Assembly (NCBI GenBank): GCA_039566865.1 | Contig: CM076959.1 | Span: 2,773,501 to 2,837,500 of the forward strand | Length of the DNA stretch: 64,000 nt | DNA from: Aurelia coerulea | Lineage: Eukaryota > Cnidaria > Scyphozoa > Semaeostomeae > Ulmaridae | Direction: 5' to 3' | Shown: positions 33,121-44,429 of the stretch, in pieces | Layout of the letters: the number at the start of each line of letters is the position of its first letter | How positions within the stretch are numbered: position 1 is the first letter of the stretch | The notes under the pieces: model-generated | Told to the model about the DNA's origin: nothing | What the model saw: the letters and a program-made list of their open reading frames with translations, nothing else | The model's database searches: none | Made by a program: the position numbers and the translations under genes

Positions 33121-34850
33121 AGTTGAATCTACCAACATTTGCAGTGCTCGCAAGAAGACAAGAAAAACCACAAAAACGATATTTTACATTATAATTGCAT
33201 TGTGGGTGATTCCTACCAGTTTAACTTTGTTGCATAAAATATTGTTTGTTTTTGGTCCTAAACACAACAGCCTACATAACTAAAGGGTTTCACAGGGTGG
33301 TCACACCTGGGGCCATTATCATTTGTTTACCACATCGGTTCTGCTACTTGCTTTACAACCTCCGATTTTTTAAAAGAAAGAAGCTGACTTTGGAGGTCAA
33401 GAAGAAGTCGATTTGACAAACTTTGGTAAGTAAAGAGGCTTTCTTTTTATTTTCTCTGTTTTTTCCATTCATGGAATTGGTTGTCCAGCTGAAATGTTTC
33501 AGAGACGGGAAGCTGTCGTGGGCCTATTAGCCCTTGTTGCTTGAGGTTGCTTGTCCTTGCACAAAAAACAGAAATATGCTGGGTATAACCGTTTTAGTGA
33601 ATGGAATCAATGTACAATGTTCGAAATTTAGACGAATAATCGCAAGGAATAGTGGGGTTAGGCCACATAGCATCTACTTTAGTGTAACAAGATTTTCCGT
33701 GTTTTTCTTTTTGCTCTTGTCAGGAGATGTTTGCAACAGGAAACCTGCACTGAGGGGATGCATTTTTTAATGAAGAATCTCCTGAAAGGCACCCGGGGGC
33801 AGTACATAACATGTTCAGGGAACCGGTATGTGCCACCCATCTGGGTGGGCATTTGGGCCAAAAATTCTCTAAACAAGGGTCCTTTTGGCAGATCTTCCAT
33901 AAGCATGGGTCGGGTTTGGCTGAAATTCGCAATTAGAATAGTTTAAGTTTTGGCAATTAGAAGAGGGTACCTTTCTGAAAACCGGGCCACAGACCCCGTC
34001 CATCCACGACTCATGTAGCCCTCTCCCCCCTCCTCGAAAGGCAATGCGCCTTTATGGCATTAGCTTCATCGGCTTACAACCATCGTAGGTAGAATCTCAA
34101 GTGACATGTCTTGCACCAATTAATTTTCACAAAATGCCAACATTTGTTTGTTATTTATCCAATTTTTCTATTTGCCGCAGGAGTAAAAGGCCAGTTGACT
34201 TGTGACATTACTGTAAAAAGCAGCATTGGGTCATCATTACTAAACCAGTGACATTCTTGTAAACAAAGACCAGCATTGGATCAGCATTGTTATTTGCCTT
34301 GTGACATTATTCACACATTGTCACCTTCATTGAATTCCTAATGGACTGATGAACAACTGTTGAGACCACAGATAGTGCACTGAGGAAGTCTTCGAACAAA
34401 GCTGTTTTTATTCATGTAAAACCTGTTGAGTACACTATTGAATAGAACATTCAGAAGCTTGTTACATGATGATACAGCTATTTGGCTATTTTTGCTGATA
34501 ACAGTGAAAACATCTGTTATACTATGGAAAATTGAACAGTTTATTATGACCATACTATTAGCAGTACCTCTGATGCTGATCAATGCAATTGGAAGCAATA
34601 AATGGACAGTCTTTTGGAAATTTGTTTATTTCTCCTTCAAGAGTGCATGTAAACATTGGTCTGGCCATGTGAGGTGCCATCCAAAAGTAGAAGTACACGA
34701 AGTCCAGGAGAACTTTTCAACAATGAACATGAATTAATTATATCTGAATTTTTTGTGATGAATACTGTAGTTATGCTATTGCGAATGTCTTGAAATTTCT
34801 AAATTTGTCATATTTTTGCATTGTTTTACGCTCAAAGGATTTACAGGCAA
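33121..34850. other. non-coding region
   Basis: At 33780-33930 a block with GGCACCCGGGGGCAG and CACCCATCTGGGTGGGC resembles a worn repeat. Around 34190-34320 a 55-60-bp sequence with GACCAGCATTGGATCAGCAT repeats loosely about twice. No gene is supported. Confidence 0.3.
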
Positions 34851-35189
34851 CAGTGGCAGACACTTAGCCAAATATTGGGGGGGGGGAAAGCTATATTGTT
34901 TCAGTAAAAAAACATTGTTTATTTCTATTGTTTCGAACAAAAGGTCTTTGTTCTAGCCAACAATATACCTTTTAGCTATTCTACAAAAGAGCCTGGATTG
35001 AGCATTATTTTTATACATTTTTATACGGGAGGTTTGATCGAGTGCTGCTAGAGCTTCTATCACTATTGTGCACATTTGCAAATTCTACAAAATGTATCAA
35101 AATATTGTTTGATTCTGATTCTTTTCAGAATAGCTAAAAGGTCTATTTGGGGGTCGATCGCACCCCTTGCCCCCCAAGTGCCGCCACTG
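34851..35189. mobile_element. 339-bp hAT MITE with 8-bp target duplication
   Basis: CAGTGGCAGACACTT at the left and AAGTGCCGCCACTG at the right form imperfect TIRs of the common hAT CAGTGGCGG type. ACAGGCAA is duplicated exactly outside them (34843-34850 and 35190-35197). A poly-G tract lies near the left end. The interior is related to 48570-48730. Confidence 0.85.
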
Positions 35190-35498
35190 ACAGGCAATTG
35201 CATTATGGACAACATTCTAAGCTGCACTCACTTAACTATGTTAACAGCTAGTTGCTAATGTATTTAGAAGGTGGTAGCATCTCAAAAGGCCGGACCTTTT
35301 TATGATTCACCCAAGAAGAACCTACATCTTCCTGCTTGAATGTGCTGAACAGAAACCATAAAGATTTTGGTCTGCACTGACCTTCTACAGGTAAAGTTAC
35401 CAAAAAGTGCTGAAGGTAATGGTGCAAAAAACAGCAGCAACTGCAAGGAAGGGAAGATATGACTCTCAAAAAGCAGTTGCATTCACTCCTGCATTTAA

Positions 35499-35679
35499 AG
35501 ACAAATGACGGAGATATAAGGTGACTTAAATCAGGGGCCTGGGCAATCTAAATATAACTTATTGAATTTCATTGCATTTGATGATATCGAGAGATTAGCA
35601 TATCAATTAGACAAATGAAAGCACTAAGCCATCTTTTGTTCTATTTTTAAACTAGGCGCTATATATCCGTCATTTGTCT
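35499..35679. mobile_element. 181-bp TTAA-flanked MITE
   Basis: AGACAAATGACGGAGATATA is inverted at 35660-35679 with one mismatch. TTAA lies at 35495-35498 and 35680-35683. The interior is too short for coding. Confidence 0.6.
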
Positions 35680-35683
35680 TTAA

Positions 35684-36760
35684 GAATAACAGCTATTGAT
35701 GTAAGAAAAGCTGGTTTGAGTGACTCGATCTTCTTTCATTTATTCCTTGATATGTGCCTGGTGCTACTTTCCTGCACTTTGCAAAGTTAGAGGAAAAATG
35801 AATCAATTTGTTGAATCATCAGCGTTTACATATGCTGAAGGGTGACATGGTTAATGGTGCTTTGGAGAGGATGAATACTTACGATGACTTGACTGCATGT
35901 TGGCAAGGACTGGTCCGAAACACAATGGCAACAGTGCTATCTGGGAAGCAAGATTCACACAAAGATGGATTTATGGAACAAAATATGCAAGTGCACTTTT
36001 CTCTAAAATGAATGAGAAGTACTTGTGAATGGGTGCTGGTCAATATCTCAGCGATTTTCGATGGGACACCAAATGGAAAAAGACAAAGGCACGCAGAAAA
36101 AGTTTCTCATGATGCAACAAAAACTGACAAAGTTGCCATTGATGGTGTAAGACAGGATGACAGTGCAGACAAAGCAAGATCACACAATCTGCTAAAAGCA
36201 ATGATAAAAAAGTACCCAATAATATTTCATGACACTAGACTGTACCTGCGGCTGTTATTGAGTTTATTCAGCTGTTATTCAGCAGTTTTGAAGGAGTATC
36301 ACAGTTTAATGCTTTTAAGTAGCCATATGCCTCTGTCCCTCGTGCATATGGTTTTGCTAATGGGCTCACACCAAAGCTTGTGATGTCCTCATACAAAGGA
36401 ACACATGTTAGTGTGCCCAGCTCCATTTTTGATCCAAGGGAATAATTGGGCTGCTTTGCTGTATTATTTATGAAAGCAGTTGCTCACTTACAGGAGAGAG
36501 TTATCTTGAATTTCCCCAAAAAGTGAGTGGCCTTTGGGCTGCTCTGGGGGGCTGGGCTATGCACTTGTTGTATTGGCTTGGTTTGAGCAAGATAAGGCTC
36601 AAATCCTTACTGGTTGCCAGAGCATCATCCATTCAATTTCATGCTTATCAGCCAATGAAATCACCACACTCTAGTTCATGGAGACGAAATTGGTTGTTTT
36701 AGGTGAATTTTCTAGTACCCTCACAAAAACTGAAATGGATGCTAAAATACTTAAGTTATT
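35684..36760. other. region without a recognised gene
   Basis: Overlapping plus-strand frames at 35808-36011 and 36012-36383 (RHAEKVSHDATKTDKVAIDG) have coding-like composition. They lack motifs, a clear start and splice sites. Possibly a decayed repeat-family protein. Confidence 0.2.
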
Positions 36761-36762
36761 GT

Positions 36763-36857
36763 GGGGAACCCTTACTTACACCCGTCTGTTAGTAGTAATG
36801 TGACTCAGTAGTAGTATTTATGTTTTGTTTGGGCCTATCCTCTTCATTCAGTTACAG
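36763..36857 (+). repeat. possible short 5' LTR remnant and primer-binding region
   Basis: TGTGGGGAACCCTTACTTAC begins and TTCAGTTACA ends a stretch with TG...CA borders. TCTGGCGCAGTAAAC follows, resembling the TGGCGC primer-binding start of Gypsy elements, and the gag frame begins 65 bases on. No 3' LTR was found to confirm it, so this is inference. Confidence 0.25.
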
Positions 36858-36924
36858 TCTGGCGCAGTAAACTAAATTTCAACCGAATATAGTAACTAAC
36901 ATTACTGTAACTGAATCTTTCAAA

Positions 36925-37672
36925 ATGGATGCGAGAGTTAAATGCTTTGATGGAATTGGTGATGTGGATGTTTTTATCGAGAAAGTTTCATTGCATTCGT
37001 CATTGAAAGGATATAATGGGGAAAAGCTGCCCAAAATTTGGCAAGCAAACTTGAGGGTCGTGCCTTTGATGTATACATGCGATTATCTGCAGATGACAGA
37101 AAAAAGGCCGATAAAATAAAGTCCGAATTGCTAAAAGAGTTTGAAAGTGGAAATTTGGATAGAGAACCGGCAATCGTTGAATTAAACAATCGGAGACGAA
37201 AGTCAGATGAATTAGCACAAACTTTTGCCTACAAAATAATCGCTTTAGTCAAGCTTGCCTACCCTTTTTTTATTCATCTTGCCCCAAATATCAATGACTA
37301 ACCGGTGTCAACAAAGAAGCTTGTAATTTTGCTGAAGAATTTCCTGCTGTCCTCAATGTTAAATTTGATAACAAGGAAGTAAACACTTTATTAGACACAG
37401 GGGCTAGTTGCTCTTTGATTGATATAGGAAGCCTACAAACACTAGGTTTAGACACAAAAATTGTCGCAACCGAACATAAATTAGTCAATGCATCTGGAAA
37501 AGAAATGAATATAATTGGATCTGTTCTAGTCACCATAAATTTAGGTGGTGAAATCATCAATCAACATTTGAAGGTTCTCAATGCAAAAACATATAAACAC
37601 GTATTATTTGGCCGAGATTTTCTTTCCAATTTCGGATCAATGAAGTTTGATATGGTCGCTGGTCGCAAATAG
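36925..37672 (+). pseudogene. Gypsy-type LTR retrotransposon gag and protease remnant
   Basis: Gag starts at 36925 (MDARVKCFDGIGDVDVFIEK). It loses frame near 37022-37040, where one base is missing in an A run, and continues in another frame (ASKLEGRAFDVYMRLSADDR, YKIIALVKLAYP). A deletion then joins it to an aspartic-protease domain near 37310-37672. There, LLDTGASCSLIDIG carries the DTGA active site and VLFGRDFLSNFGSMKFD is the C-terminal hydrophobic-hydrophobic-G-R-D loop. The zinc knuckle, reverse transcriptase and integrase are absent. A dead, internally deleted copy. Confidence 0.75.
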
Positions 37673-37679
37673 AGTTAAG

Positions 37680-38400
37680 CTGGGTAAAGAAATTTCTGAT
37701 AGAAATTTGCTTCTGATATAAAGTTTAATGCCTGAACCACCTGCTACAAGCTTTCTTTTGACATTTGTCACCGGTAATCGTTAATTTTTTTATCACAAGG
37801 GTATATTACTAGGAAACTAAGTAGTCTAGCTTGTAACTGTAGCTCTCTCTAATCCCATGTGGTAACCCTTTGCCTCCATGTAAATATTGGTAGGACAACG
37901 TCAAGTATGAGAATCAGCATTTCAACTTTTATCATAGTTCATTGAGTTTTCAACATCAATCCTATGTGAACACATAGTCAGTGCAAGAGGGGTGAAGGAT
38001 GAAGAATTTGTGTTTGATGACGAGGAAAACCTAAACAAATTCTTGTCACTCAATGAAGGTAAGAAGAATGCATCTACTTGCTCATATGCTGCAAAAAGAA
38101 ATGCCATCCCACAACAGTTGGAAACGATATGGGACATATCAAAGGATTGTACCTCCACATATGCCGAAGATTATGCTGAGCTCAATGACGAGTCAATTAC
38201 TTGGCGGGACAAATACACCGTATGTAGCATTGATGTCTCTACAAACGCATATCTCTTCCCTAACCAGCCGGTTCTGGATTACATGACATGATTCAGATCG
38301 GGGGAGCTTCATTATTTGTCTATGTAACCACGTGGCAGATTAATTGAAGGATTATGGAATGTAGTTCCTGCTCTGTTTCTCCCCCACTGATATCTTGTCC
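37680..38400. other. region without a recognised gene
   Basis: A plus-strand acidic frame at 37992-38291 (DEEFVFDDEENLNKFLSLNE) might be an exon, but no splice sites or family could be assigned. Confidence 0.2.
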
Positions 38401-38419
38401 ATGTGTTACGAGTTGTTCC

Positions 38420-39781
38420 CGGAGCCAACTGGTGTCATGATTGAAGCGATATCATTTCCGGCTTGGCTGCCAAAGCAAGATGTAATAGAATTCTTTGCTG
38501 AGATAGAATTCTCAATAGATGAAGGTTCTTATGTGCGGGTTTTTACTGTATTTCCTTTGGGATTCCTCTTCTGTTACTCTTGACAGTCCCAACGATTGTA
38601 ATTTTTCTTTCCAAACATTCTCTTGCACTGGTATGCTTGTAAAAAAACGATCAAGGGATATGTTTCTGCCTCTTATATCAACAAAGTTAGATAGACCATC
38701 CACAAGATACATGGTGTATCCATCGCTAGTGTTTATGTAATATTGATTCGGGGCTCCATGAGGCTTTCCTGTTTGCATCAGCGAGTAGTAAGTGTATAGA
38801 TCTACACTGTCTGATATGCTTCGATAGAGCATTCCATACTTTGCTGGTTTTGATGGACTATATTGTTTAAAACCAATATCACCACAATAGGGATATAAAG
38901 TCCCATCAATGGCCAGAAATTCACTGGGTACCCTCATTTTGGCACAATTTTCATTAAATTTTTCAAAATACTTGCGCATTTCAGGAGCTCGGTCATGTTG
39001 CCAGCGAAAATTGTGTGTCTCTTGGTCATCAAAGCAAAGGGTTTGAGTTAAGAATCAAAATCTGTTCATTGACATCGTTGCAGAATAAATTGGGTTTGAC
39101 AATGCATGTGACCAAAGAGGCTGGACAGCATCAAGATTCTGGTGCATTACACCTCTAAGCATCCATAGTCCAATATATGCCCTCATTTCAAATGGCATCT
39201 ACATGTCCCATGTGAGTGTATTTGTCAATTTCTCTTACATGTGGCAGGCGTTTGATAATATGATCAATGCGCTGATTTGTGCGTAGTAGCATGTCTGATA
39301 TCATTATTTTGTTGATGAAAAGGCTCCATGTGCTTACGTTGTCAACTGCTGCTCGTTCAAATGCTGTTTGTTTTGACCTATTGCAGATGCGATTTGCTGC
39401 ATCTGTTCGACCTGCATGAAAAGAATGGTTTGATGTTCAAGTAATCCTCTCCGCGTTTTGTCAGTTTTGCTCCCCATGATCATGGTAAAGAGCTCTTCTT
39501 CAGATGCTGGAGGAAGTACATCAAAGAATTCAGGTTTTGAGTGCATCATCAATTGACTTTGGCATCAATTGCTTTTCCGCTAATCGCCGTTGGTTTCTAG
39601 CCTGAATATCAAAATGACTTCCTGTTGCAGTTCCATCATCAGCAGCCTCGTCAAGTGGTTCAACAACCATTGCAGCTTTGTCATCCTGCTCCTTGCCAAA
39701 TTCCTGACCCTTTGGCAATCTTTGATCACGAATAGTACACATCATGGGTAGGTATGAAGTATTAAAAAAATAATTTGACAT
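38420..39781 (-). pseudogene. piggyBac-family transposase, broken
   Basis: Minus-strand order: an acidic N-terminus (39781-39530) and an MHSKPEFFDVLPPASEEELF segment. Next come MRAYIGLWMLRGVMHQNLDA (about 39210-39150), RFxxLTQTLCFDDQETHNFR with one in-frame stop near 39056, and FEKFNENCAKMRVPSEFLAI. DGTLYPYCGDIGFKQYSPSK carries the first catalytic Asp region and SLDRFFTSIPV the second. A frameshift near 38600 leads to IVGTVKSNRRGIPKEIQ. This is the conserved core of the piggyBac DDE/D transposase (DDE_Tnp_1_7 family). The cysteine-rich C-terminal domain is not recognised. Possible source of activity for the TTAA elements here, but no matching TIRs were found around it. Confidence 0.85.
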
Positions 39782-40024
39782 TTAGTGAAAGCTAACATCA
39801 TGCATCTTTGGTTAAAAACGTTTTATCCCCTATCACAATTATTCATTTGAAATTTGCAATCAGCAATGTACTTCATTTGCCCAGACATAAGAAGAATCAT
39901 TTAATAAAGAGTTTCCTAAATAGAACAACAAAGTGCTTATACTGTGTTTTCTCGTGAGGTCAGATCAGTTTTGAAAAGGAGGCAGTCGCCATGTTGGTGT
40001 ACCAAAACATTGACATTTTGATCA

Positions 40025-40656
40025 ATGATGGCGTTGAACGTGAACAAAGTCCGTAGTAGTCAGAATGTATCATCAAATTTAACGCCGCAAGTCAGTGAAA
40101 AAGTGAAAGAATTCTTGTCGGAATACGCTTTTAGCTTGGACGAACATGTTAAGAAACGCTACATTGAAAAGATTGGAAGCATCGGAATCGATCCATGGCT
40201 CATTCCAAAATCAAAGTTGGACCCTGAATGCTTGCTTCCTCTTGAAGTGTGTGATCTTTTGTCATATGGTGTTTTGGGCACCAGCTTCTACACGAATCAA
40301 CAGTTTAAAGCTTATAAAAGCTTGCAGGCGCACAATCAGATGGCTTCTGGCTTTATCAAAAGTGTCGAAGGCATAATCATCAATGATAAGTATGTTATTC
40401 TAGGACAGGTAAAGCACTCACAACGAATGAATGTCCCACTAGTCAAGTGCTGGGTTATTGGAGAGAAGACAGGCACTGTATGCTCAGCTCACCGCACCTG
40501 TATGGCAGGGTTTGGTGAATGTTGTTCCCATTTGGCAAGCATTCTGTTTTCTTGGAGGTGACATGCAGGGTTAAAGATCAGCTAAGTTGTATGCAAGTTA
40601 AATGTAACTGGATCATGCCAACATTTTCCAAAGATATTGACTACGTAGATTTATGA
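40025..40656 (+). pseudogene. SWIM-type zinc-finger protein (YqaJ-associated mobile family), truncated
   Basis: The open frame from MMALNVNKVRSSQ to 40561 contains FYTNQQFKAYKSLQAHNQMA, SGFIKSVEGIIINDKYVILG and HRTCMAGFGECCSHLASILF. The last matches the C-x-C-MAG-x-GE-x-CSH finger of a family usually followed by a YqaJ-like recombinase domain. The first Cys appears to be Arg here (CGC, one base from TGC). After a frame change near 40555, VTCRVKDQLSCMQVKCNWIM and P-x-FSKDIDYVD continue in another frame and stop at 40656. No nuclease domain remains. Confidence 0.6.
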
Positions 40657-42180
40657 AAATTTTTGGGTCGGAGCAATTGCTGTATTTACCCGCTAGTGAA
40701 AAGATTACTTCGCATTTCAAGCCAAAACAAAGAAGTCAGCCTTCGACAAAAGAGTATTCAATGTAGGCAGAGAGCTTGTTCCTCTTTATGATGATTTTGA
40801 ACAAGTGGGGTGCATCCCTCGATCCAATGTTCCTTTCAACCTGAAACTTACAAGGAGATGGTTGGAAAGAAATATAACAAGATCAGCATCTATCTTCGTG
40901 ACAAAGGAAGAATTATATGGTAAGACTCATTAGAATTGAGAATCAACAGTGTTAGTTCAGCTTATCTGAAGAAAATGTCTCAATTTCATTCAATCTGCAC
41001 ACTGACTGAGCATGATCAAATCAAATAATATCATGGACTGTTTACTGACAAAAGAGGTGTTCATGAAAATGGAGCAAGGATATCAACAAACATACGGTAA
41101 GTCCTTGGAGACTAAATTCTTTTCCGTGCATTTAATTGCTAAGGATTCGCATGTCATTCTATAAGCTTGATGTGCAACATATAACTTGGTAAAACTACTA
41201 CCAACAAATTTCAACTCTTGAGTAACCAAAAATTTAAAAAACCTTTAGTTCTTCCAAAACAGTGTTGAAGAAGCAATTAATTCGTGCCAAGGAAGCTTTG
41301 AAAACCTTGCGCTCACATTTTTACGAGGATCCAGATACTGAACATGAAGGTTGCCATTGCTATGGAAAATTAGCAGGCCCATCAAAAGCGCGGGGGGCAG
41401 GGAAGACTCAAGCCCCCCCATAACTTTGAAATTAAGGATGCTACGTCATAGTTAGATGTATTCTTCTCTATTGTTGTAAGAAAAATTACCCCCCCCCCCA
41501 TCAGAAGCAGCTTCTTACGGCCCTGGAAATTGTACAAACTTAACATAAAATCATACAGATCAGCAACTGATATATACCCTTTTCATTGCAGAAATGAACA
41601 CTAAATCTATATCAAAAAGCAAACAGGGGAAGGGGAAGGAAAAGGAACGAAAAAGAGAACAGTGGGGGTAAGGGTGAAAGACACAACAAAGGCAAGTCGT
41701 TGAAGCGACCAGCAGAACCAAGCATGGCGGAGATTCCCGCAAAGCGTGCCATGCTTGGTCTGCTCAGCATCCTTGATGCATCTCAAAAGTGAAAATAGTC
41801 TGACAAGGCAAATTTAATGGGACCTCAATTAATTTCCATTCTCTTATTGCTTTATCAATTTCATGATAAACGTACCAACATTGTGAATAGAAACAGTTTT
41901 ACAGTCTTCCTCACTTTTGATATGCATCATATTAAATAGGACTTCAAGTCAAAATTGTGCTTGTGAGAAAGGGAAACTCTCTAAAGTTTTCACATAAGAT
42001 TGACGAACATGGCAAAAACATGCGAATTTGCAGATGAAACATTCAAAATAAAAGAGCCAATAATTTTCGGGGGAAGCTCATCCAGAGTTAGGTAAAAAGT
42101 CACCAACATCCAGAGTATTCGCTTAAAGATATGCTATCGATGGAAGGCCTGATGAAAGCAGCTTGTATTAAACCAAGGAC
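40657..42180. other. non-coding region with gene scraps
   Basis: 41262-41350 encodes KQLIRAKEALKTLRSHFYED, possibly an exon remnant of the preceding family. Poly-C tracts occur at 41415 and 41491-41499. At 41715-41765 AGCATGGCGG...CCATGCTTGGTCTGC forms a hairpin-like inverted repeat. No complete gene. Confidence 0.3.
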
Positions 42181-42410
42181 ATTTAGGCTGCGTTTACACG
42201 GGGCCGCTCAAATACTTGGCCGGCCGAATATTTGGTCGTTTAGCTGTACCGTGCAAATATTTGGTCATTTAGCTATAATGGGCATGCGCAATAGCAATGA
42301 AAGCAGAGAGTCTCCAACCTCATTCCCAGGGTGTTCAGATCAGGTTCAGATTGGAGAATCTCCCGCCAAAAGTCAGTTGCTTTGTTGTCATATTCAAGTG
42401 TGGAAGTAAA

Positions 42411-43342
42411 ATGGCCGCAAAGAAATCAGCAGATAAAAATGAGAAGAATTTCATTTGGACTGATGAAGAAACTGCGTTGCTGTTAAGGATCATCATCGAC
42501 TATAAAGCCTTAAAAGCTTTAAGTGGTCTTGACTGGGAAACAATAAAAAATCGGTACAACAAAATCACTGAAAGATTTAGATTGCAATACCCAAAGCCCG
42601 AAAGTTGTAGCGATTTAGATGAATATCCCAATATGGAGAATATCTGCGTTTTCAATAAGGATCGTGTCAACCGAAAGTTAAAGCGAGTGAAGATGTCGTT
42701 TCGAAAAGCCATAGACAGTGGAAGGCGAAGCGGCGGTGGAAGAGTTGTGATGACATTATATGACGGATGCTATGAAGTATGGGGAGGTTCGCCAGCTGTT
42801 GAAAGCATTCCAGAAGGACTTGAAAGCTCTGTAGATAGTGAATGTTCAGGAGGAAGCTCCAGTAGTCAATTAGTGGTGGATGTAAATGCAGAACAAAATT
42901 CGCTTGAGAAAGAAATGAATGACAACGAGAGAGAAGAGAATGCAAATTTCGAAACAAAGGACATTGGTGAACGTAGAAGAGAACTGCTTAAATTCATTAA
43001 AGAGAAAAAAGACTCAAGGCTTACCAAGCGTCACTCCGCGGATACTAAGCTTCTTGATATAGCAAAATAAGAGGTTGCTTTGAAAAACGAGCCCTTGACC
43101 TAATGAAAAAGGCTGACAAAAAGCAAGAGCAAACGATGCAAGCAATCACAGCTAATATAGCTGCATTAACCAATGTTCTTAATGCTGGTTTCCAAATGAT
43201 GCAAGGGATGATGCAGCAGTCACAGCAGTATTCTTTTGGCTCAGTTTATCAACAGCAACAATTTCAATCACCAGGAAGTGCAAATACAGACAGACCGAGG
43301 CAGAGATCATTTCAAGCACTTTTAGATGAGGACAATTTATAG
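42411..43342 (+). pseudogene. Myb/SANT-like DNA-binding protein, near-intact with one stop and frameshift
   Basis: Start chosen at MAAKKSADKNEKNFIWTDEE, in good context (GTAAAATGGCC). Residues about 15-100 form a Myb/SANT-like trihelix domain (FIWTDEETALLLRIIIDYK, LDWETIKNRYNKITERF). Next are an acidic Ser-rich linker (SVDSECSGGSSSS), a basic helix (LLKFIKEKKDSRLTKRHSAD) and, in another frame from 43073, a helical tail (MKKADKKQEQTMQAITANIA, LNAGFQMMQGMMQQSQQ). A TAA at 43068 and a frame change in the A-run near 43083 separate the two parts. Such proteins accompany Harbinger-type and other DNA transposons. Damage looks recent. Confidence 0.6.
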
Positions 43343-43464
43343 AAAGACATTAGATGAACAAAAACTATGGCGTTCTTAGTTGTATTTTCTGTCCTATTGC
43401 TTTTACAGTCTAAAAAAGTTTAAAACATTATAGATGTGTAGTTCCTTGTAACAACTTCGACAAC

Positions 43465-44429
43465 TGTAATCCACGGGTCACCAGGTCATGTAATCGGCGG
43501 GTCACGCCAGATCCTCCGCGGGTCACCATATTTGCGGTCAGTGGCCGAGCGGCTATAGCTGCGAGCATTCCTACACAAACTGGTCCGTAAAAGCATAGAG
43601 GAGGTAGAAGGTACTGTTGTTTAGAAACAAGAAACAAACGTCGTCATCAGATTGTCGCTTGAAAGATTGCCGTTGTCGTTGGAAAGAAACATGGTGCCGA
43701 ATGGGGCAATAAGGTGAGTCATGATTCGCTATTTTCTTTCATAAACAACTTGCAAGTCTCTCAACCAAAACAAATAATTTTTGGCCTTAATAAAGGTAGT
43801 ACTGTGATGTTTCCCTCGAGGGGCATTTCAGTCCCAAAAAATATCGTACACCTTTGGAAAAAATTATTTTATTTTCTAGAAAAATCATCACAAATCTGTA
43901 AAAATCCTTTGCTCTCAAGAAATCTCGTACGATTTACGATTACAAACACTGTGATTTTGACTGAGCAGTCCTTTCAATTCGAAGCAAAGGAGGCCGACAC
44001 AGATAACTTCATAAATCAGCGGTAACTAGATTAACTAGTACTAGTATAATGCACAGGACATTCTAAAGAGATATTTGCTTTCAGTGTTTCATGTGTTTCA
44101 GACTTGGATGATAATAGATTTGCTTCTTTTTGTCTTACGCAATAACTCAAGGTCAAATTCCAATCTCATGCAGTGTGACACATGGAAAAAGTCCATTATC
44201 TGCCTTGGTATCAATTAATGGTTTCTAACCTTGGTCTCTAACGACTTGCATGAATTCTTTAAATTGTTTCAAAGAGCATCATGCGTGGGCATTAGCAAAG
44301 AAAGAGCGATGCCACCTTGATCTTACACAGACCAGTATATGCAAGAATGCTCGTAGCTATAGCCGCTTGGCCACCAGCCGCAAATATAGTGACCCGTGGA
44401 TTACATGACCTGGTGACCCGTGGATTACA
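43465..44429. mobile_element. ~965-bp foldback element with ~100-bp iterated TIRs
   Basis: TGTAATCCACGGGTCACCAGGTCATGTAATC... on the left is inverted at 44340-44429, including GGCTATAGCTGCGAGCATTC versus GAATGCTCGTAGCTATAGCC. The motif CGGGTCAC repeats three times in the left arm and twice in the right. The interior has a frame at 43714-44025 without recognisable motif. Target duplication not found. Confidence 0.65.

Noticed and set aside
36763..37672. Complete Gypsy retrotransposon
   Set aside because: Only gag and protease remain, with a frameshift and deletion; reverse transcriptase, integrase and a 3' LTR are missing.
43545..43570. tRNA-like A-box (TGGCCGAGCGG)
   Set aside because: No B-box or cloverleaf around it; it lies in an inverted arm that repeats the word, so not a tRNA gene.
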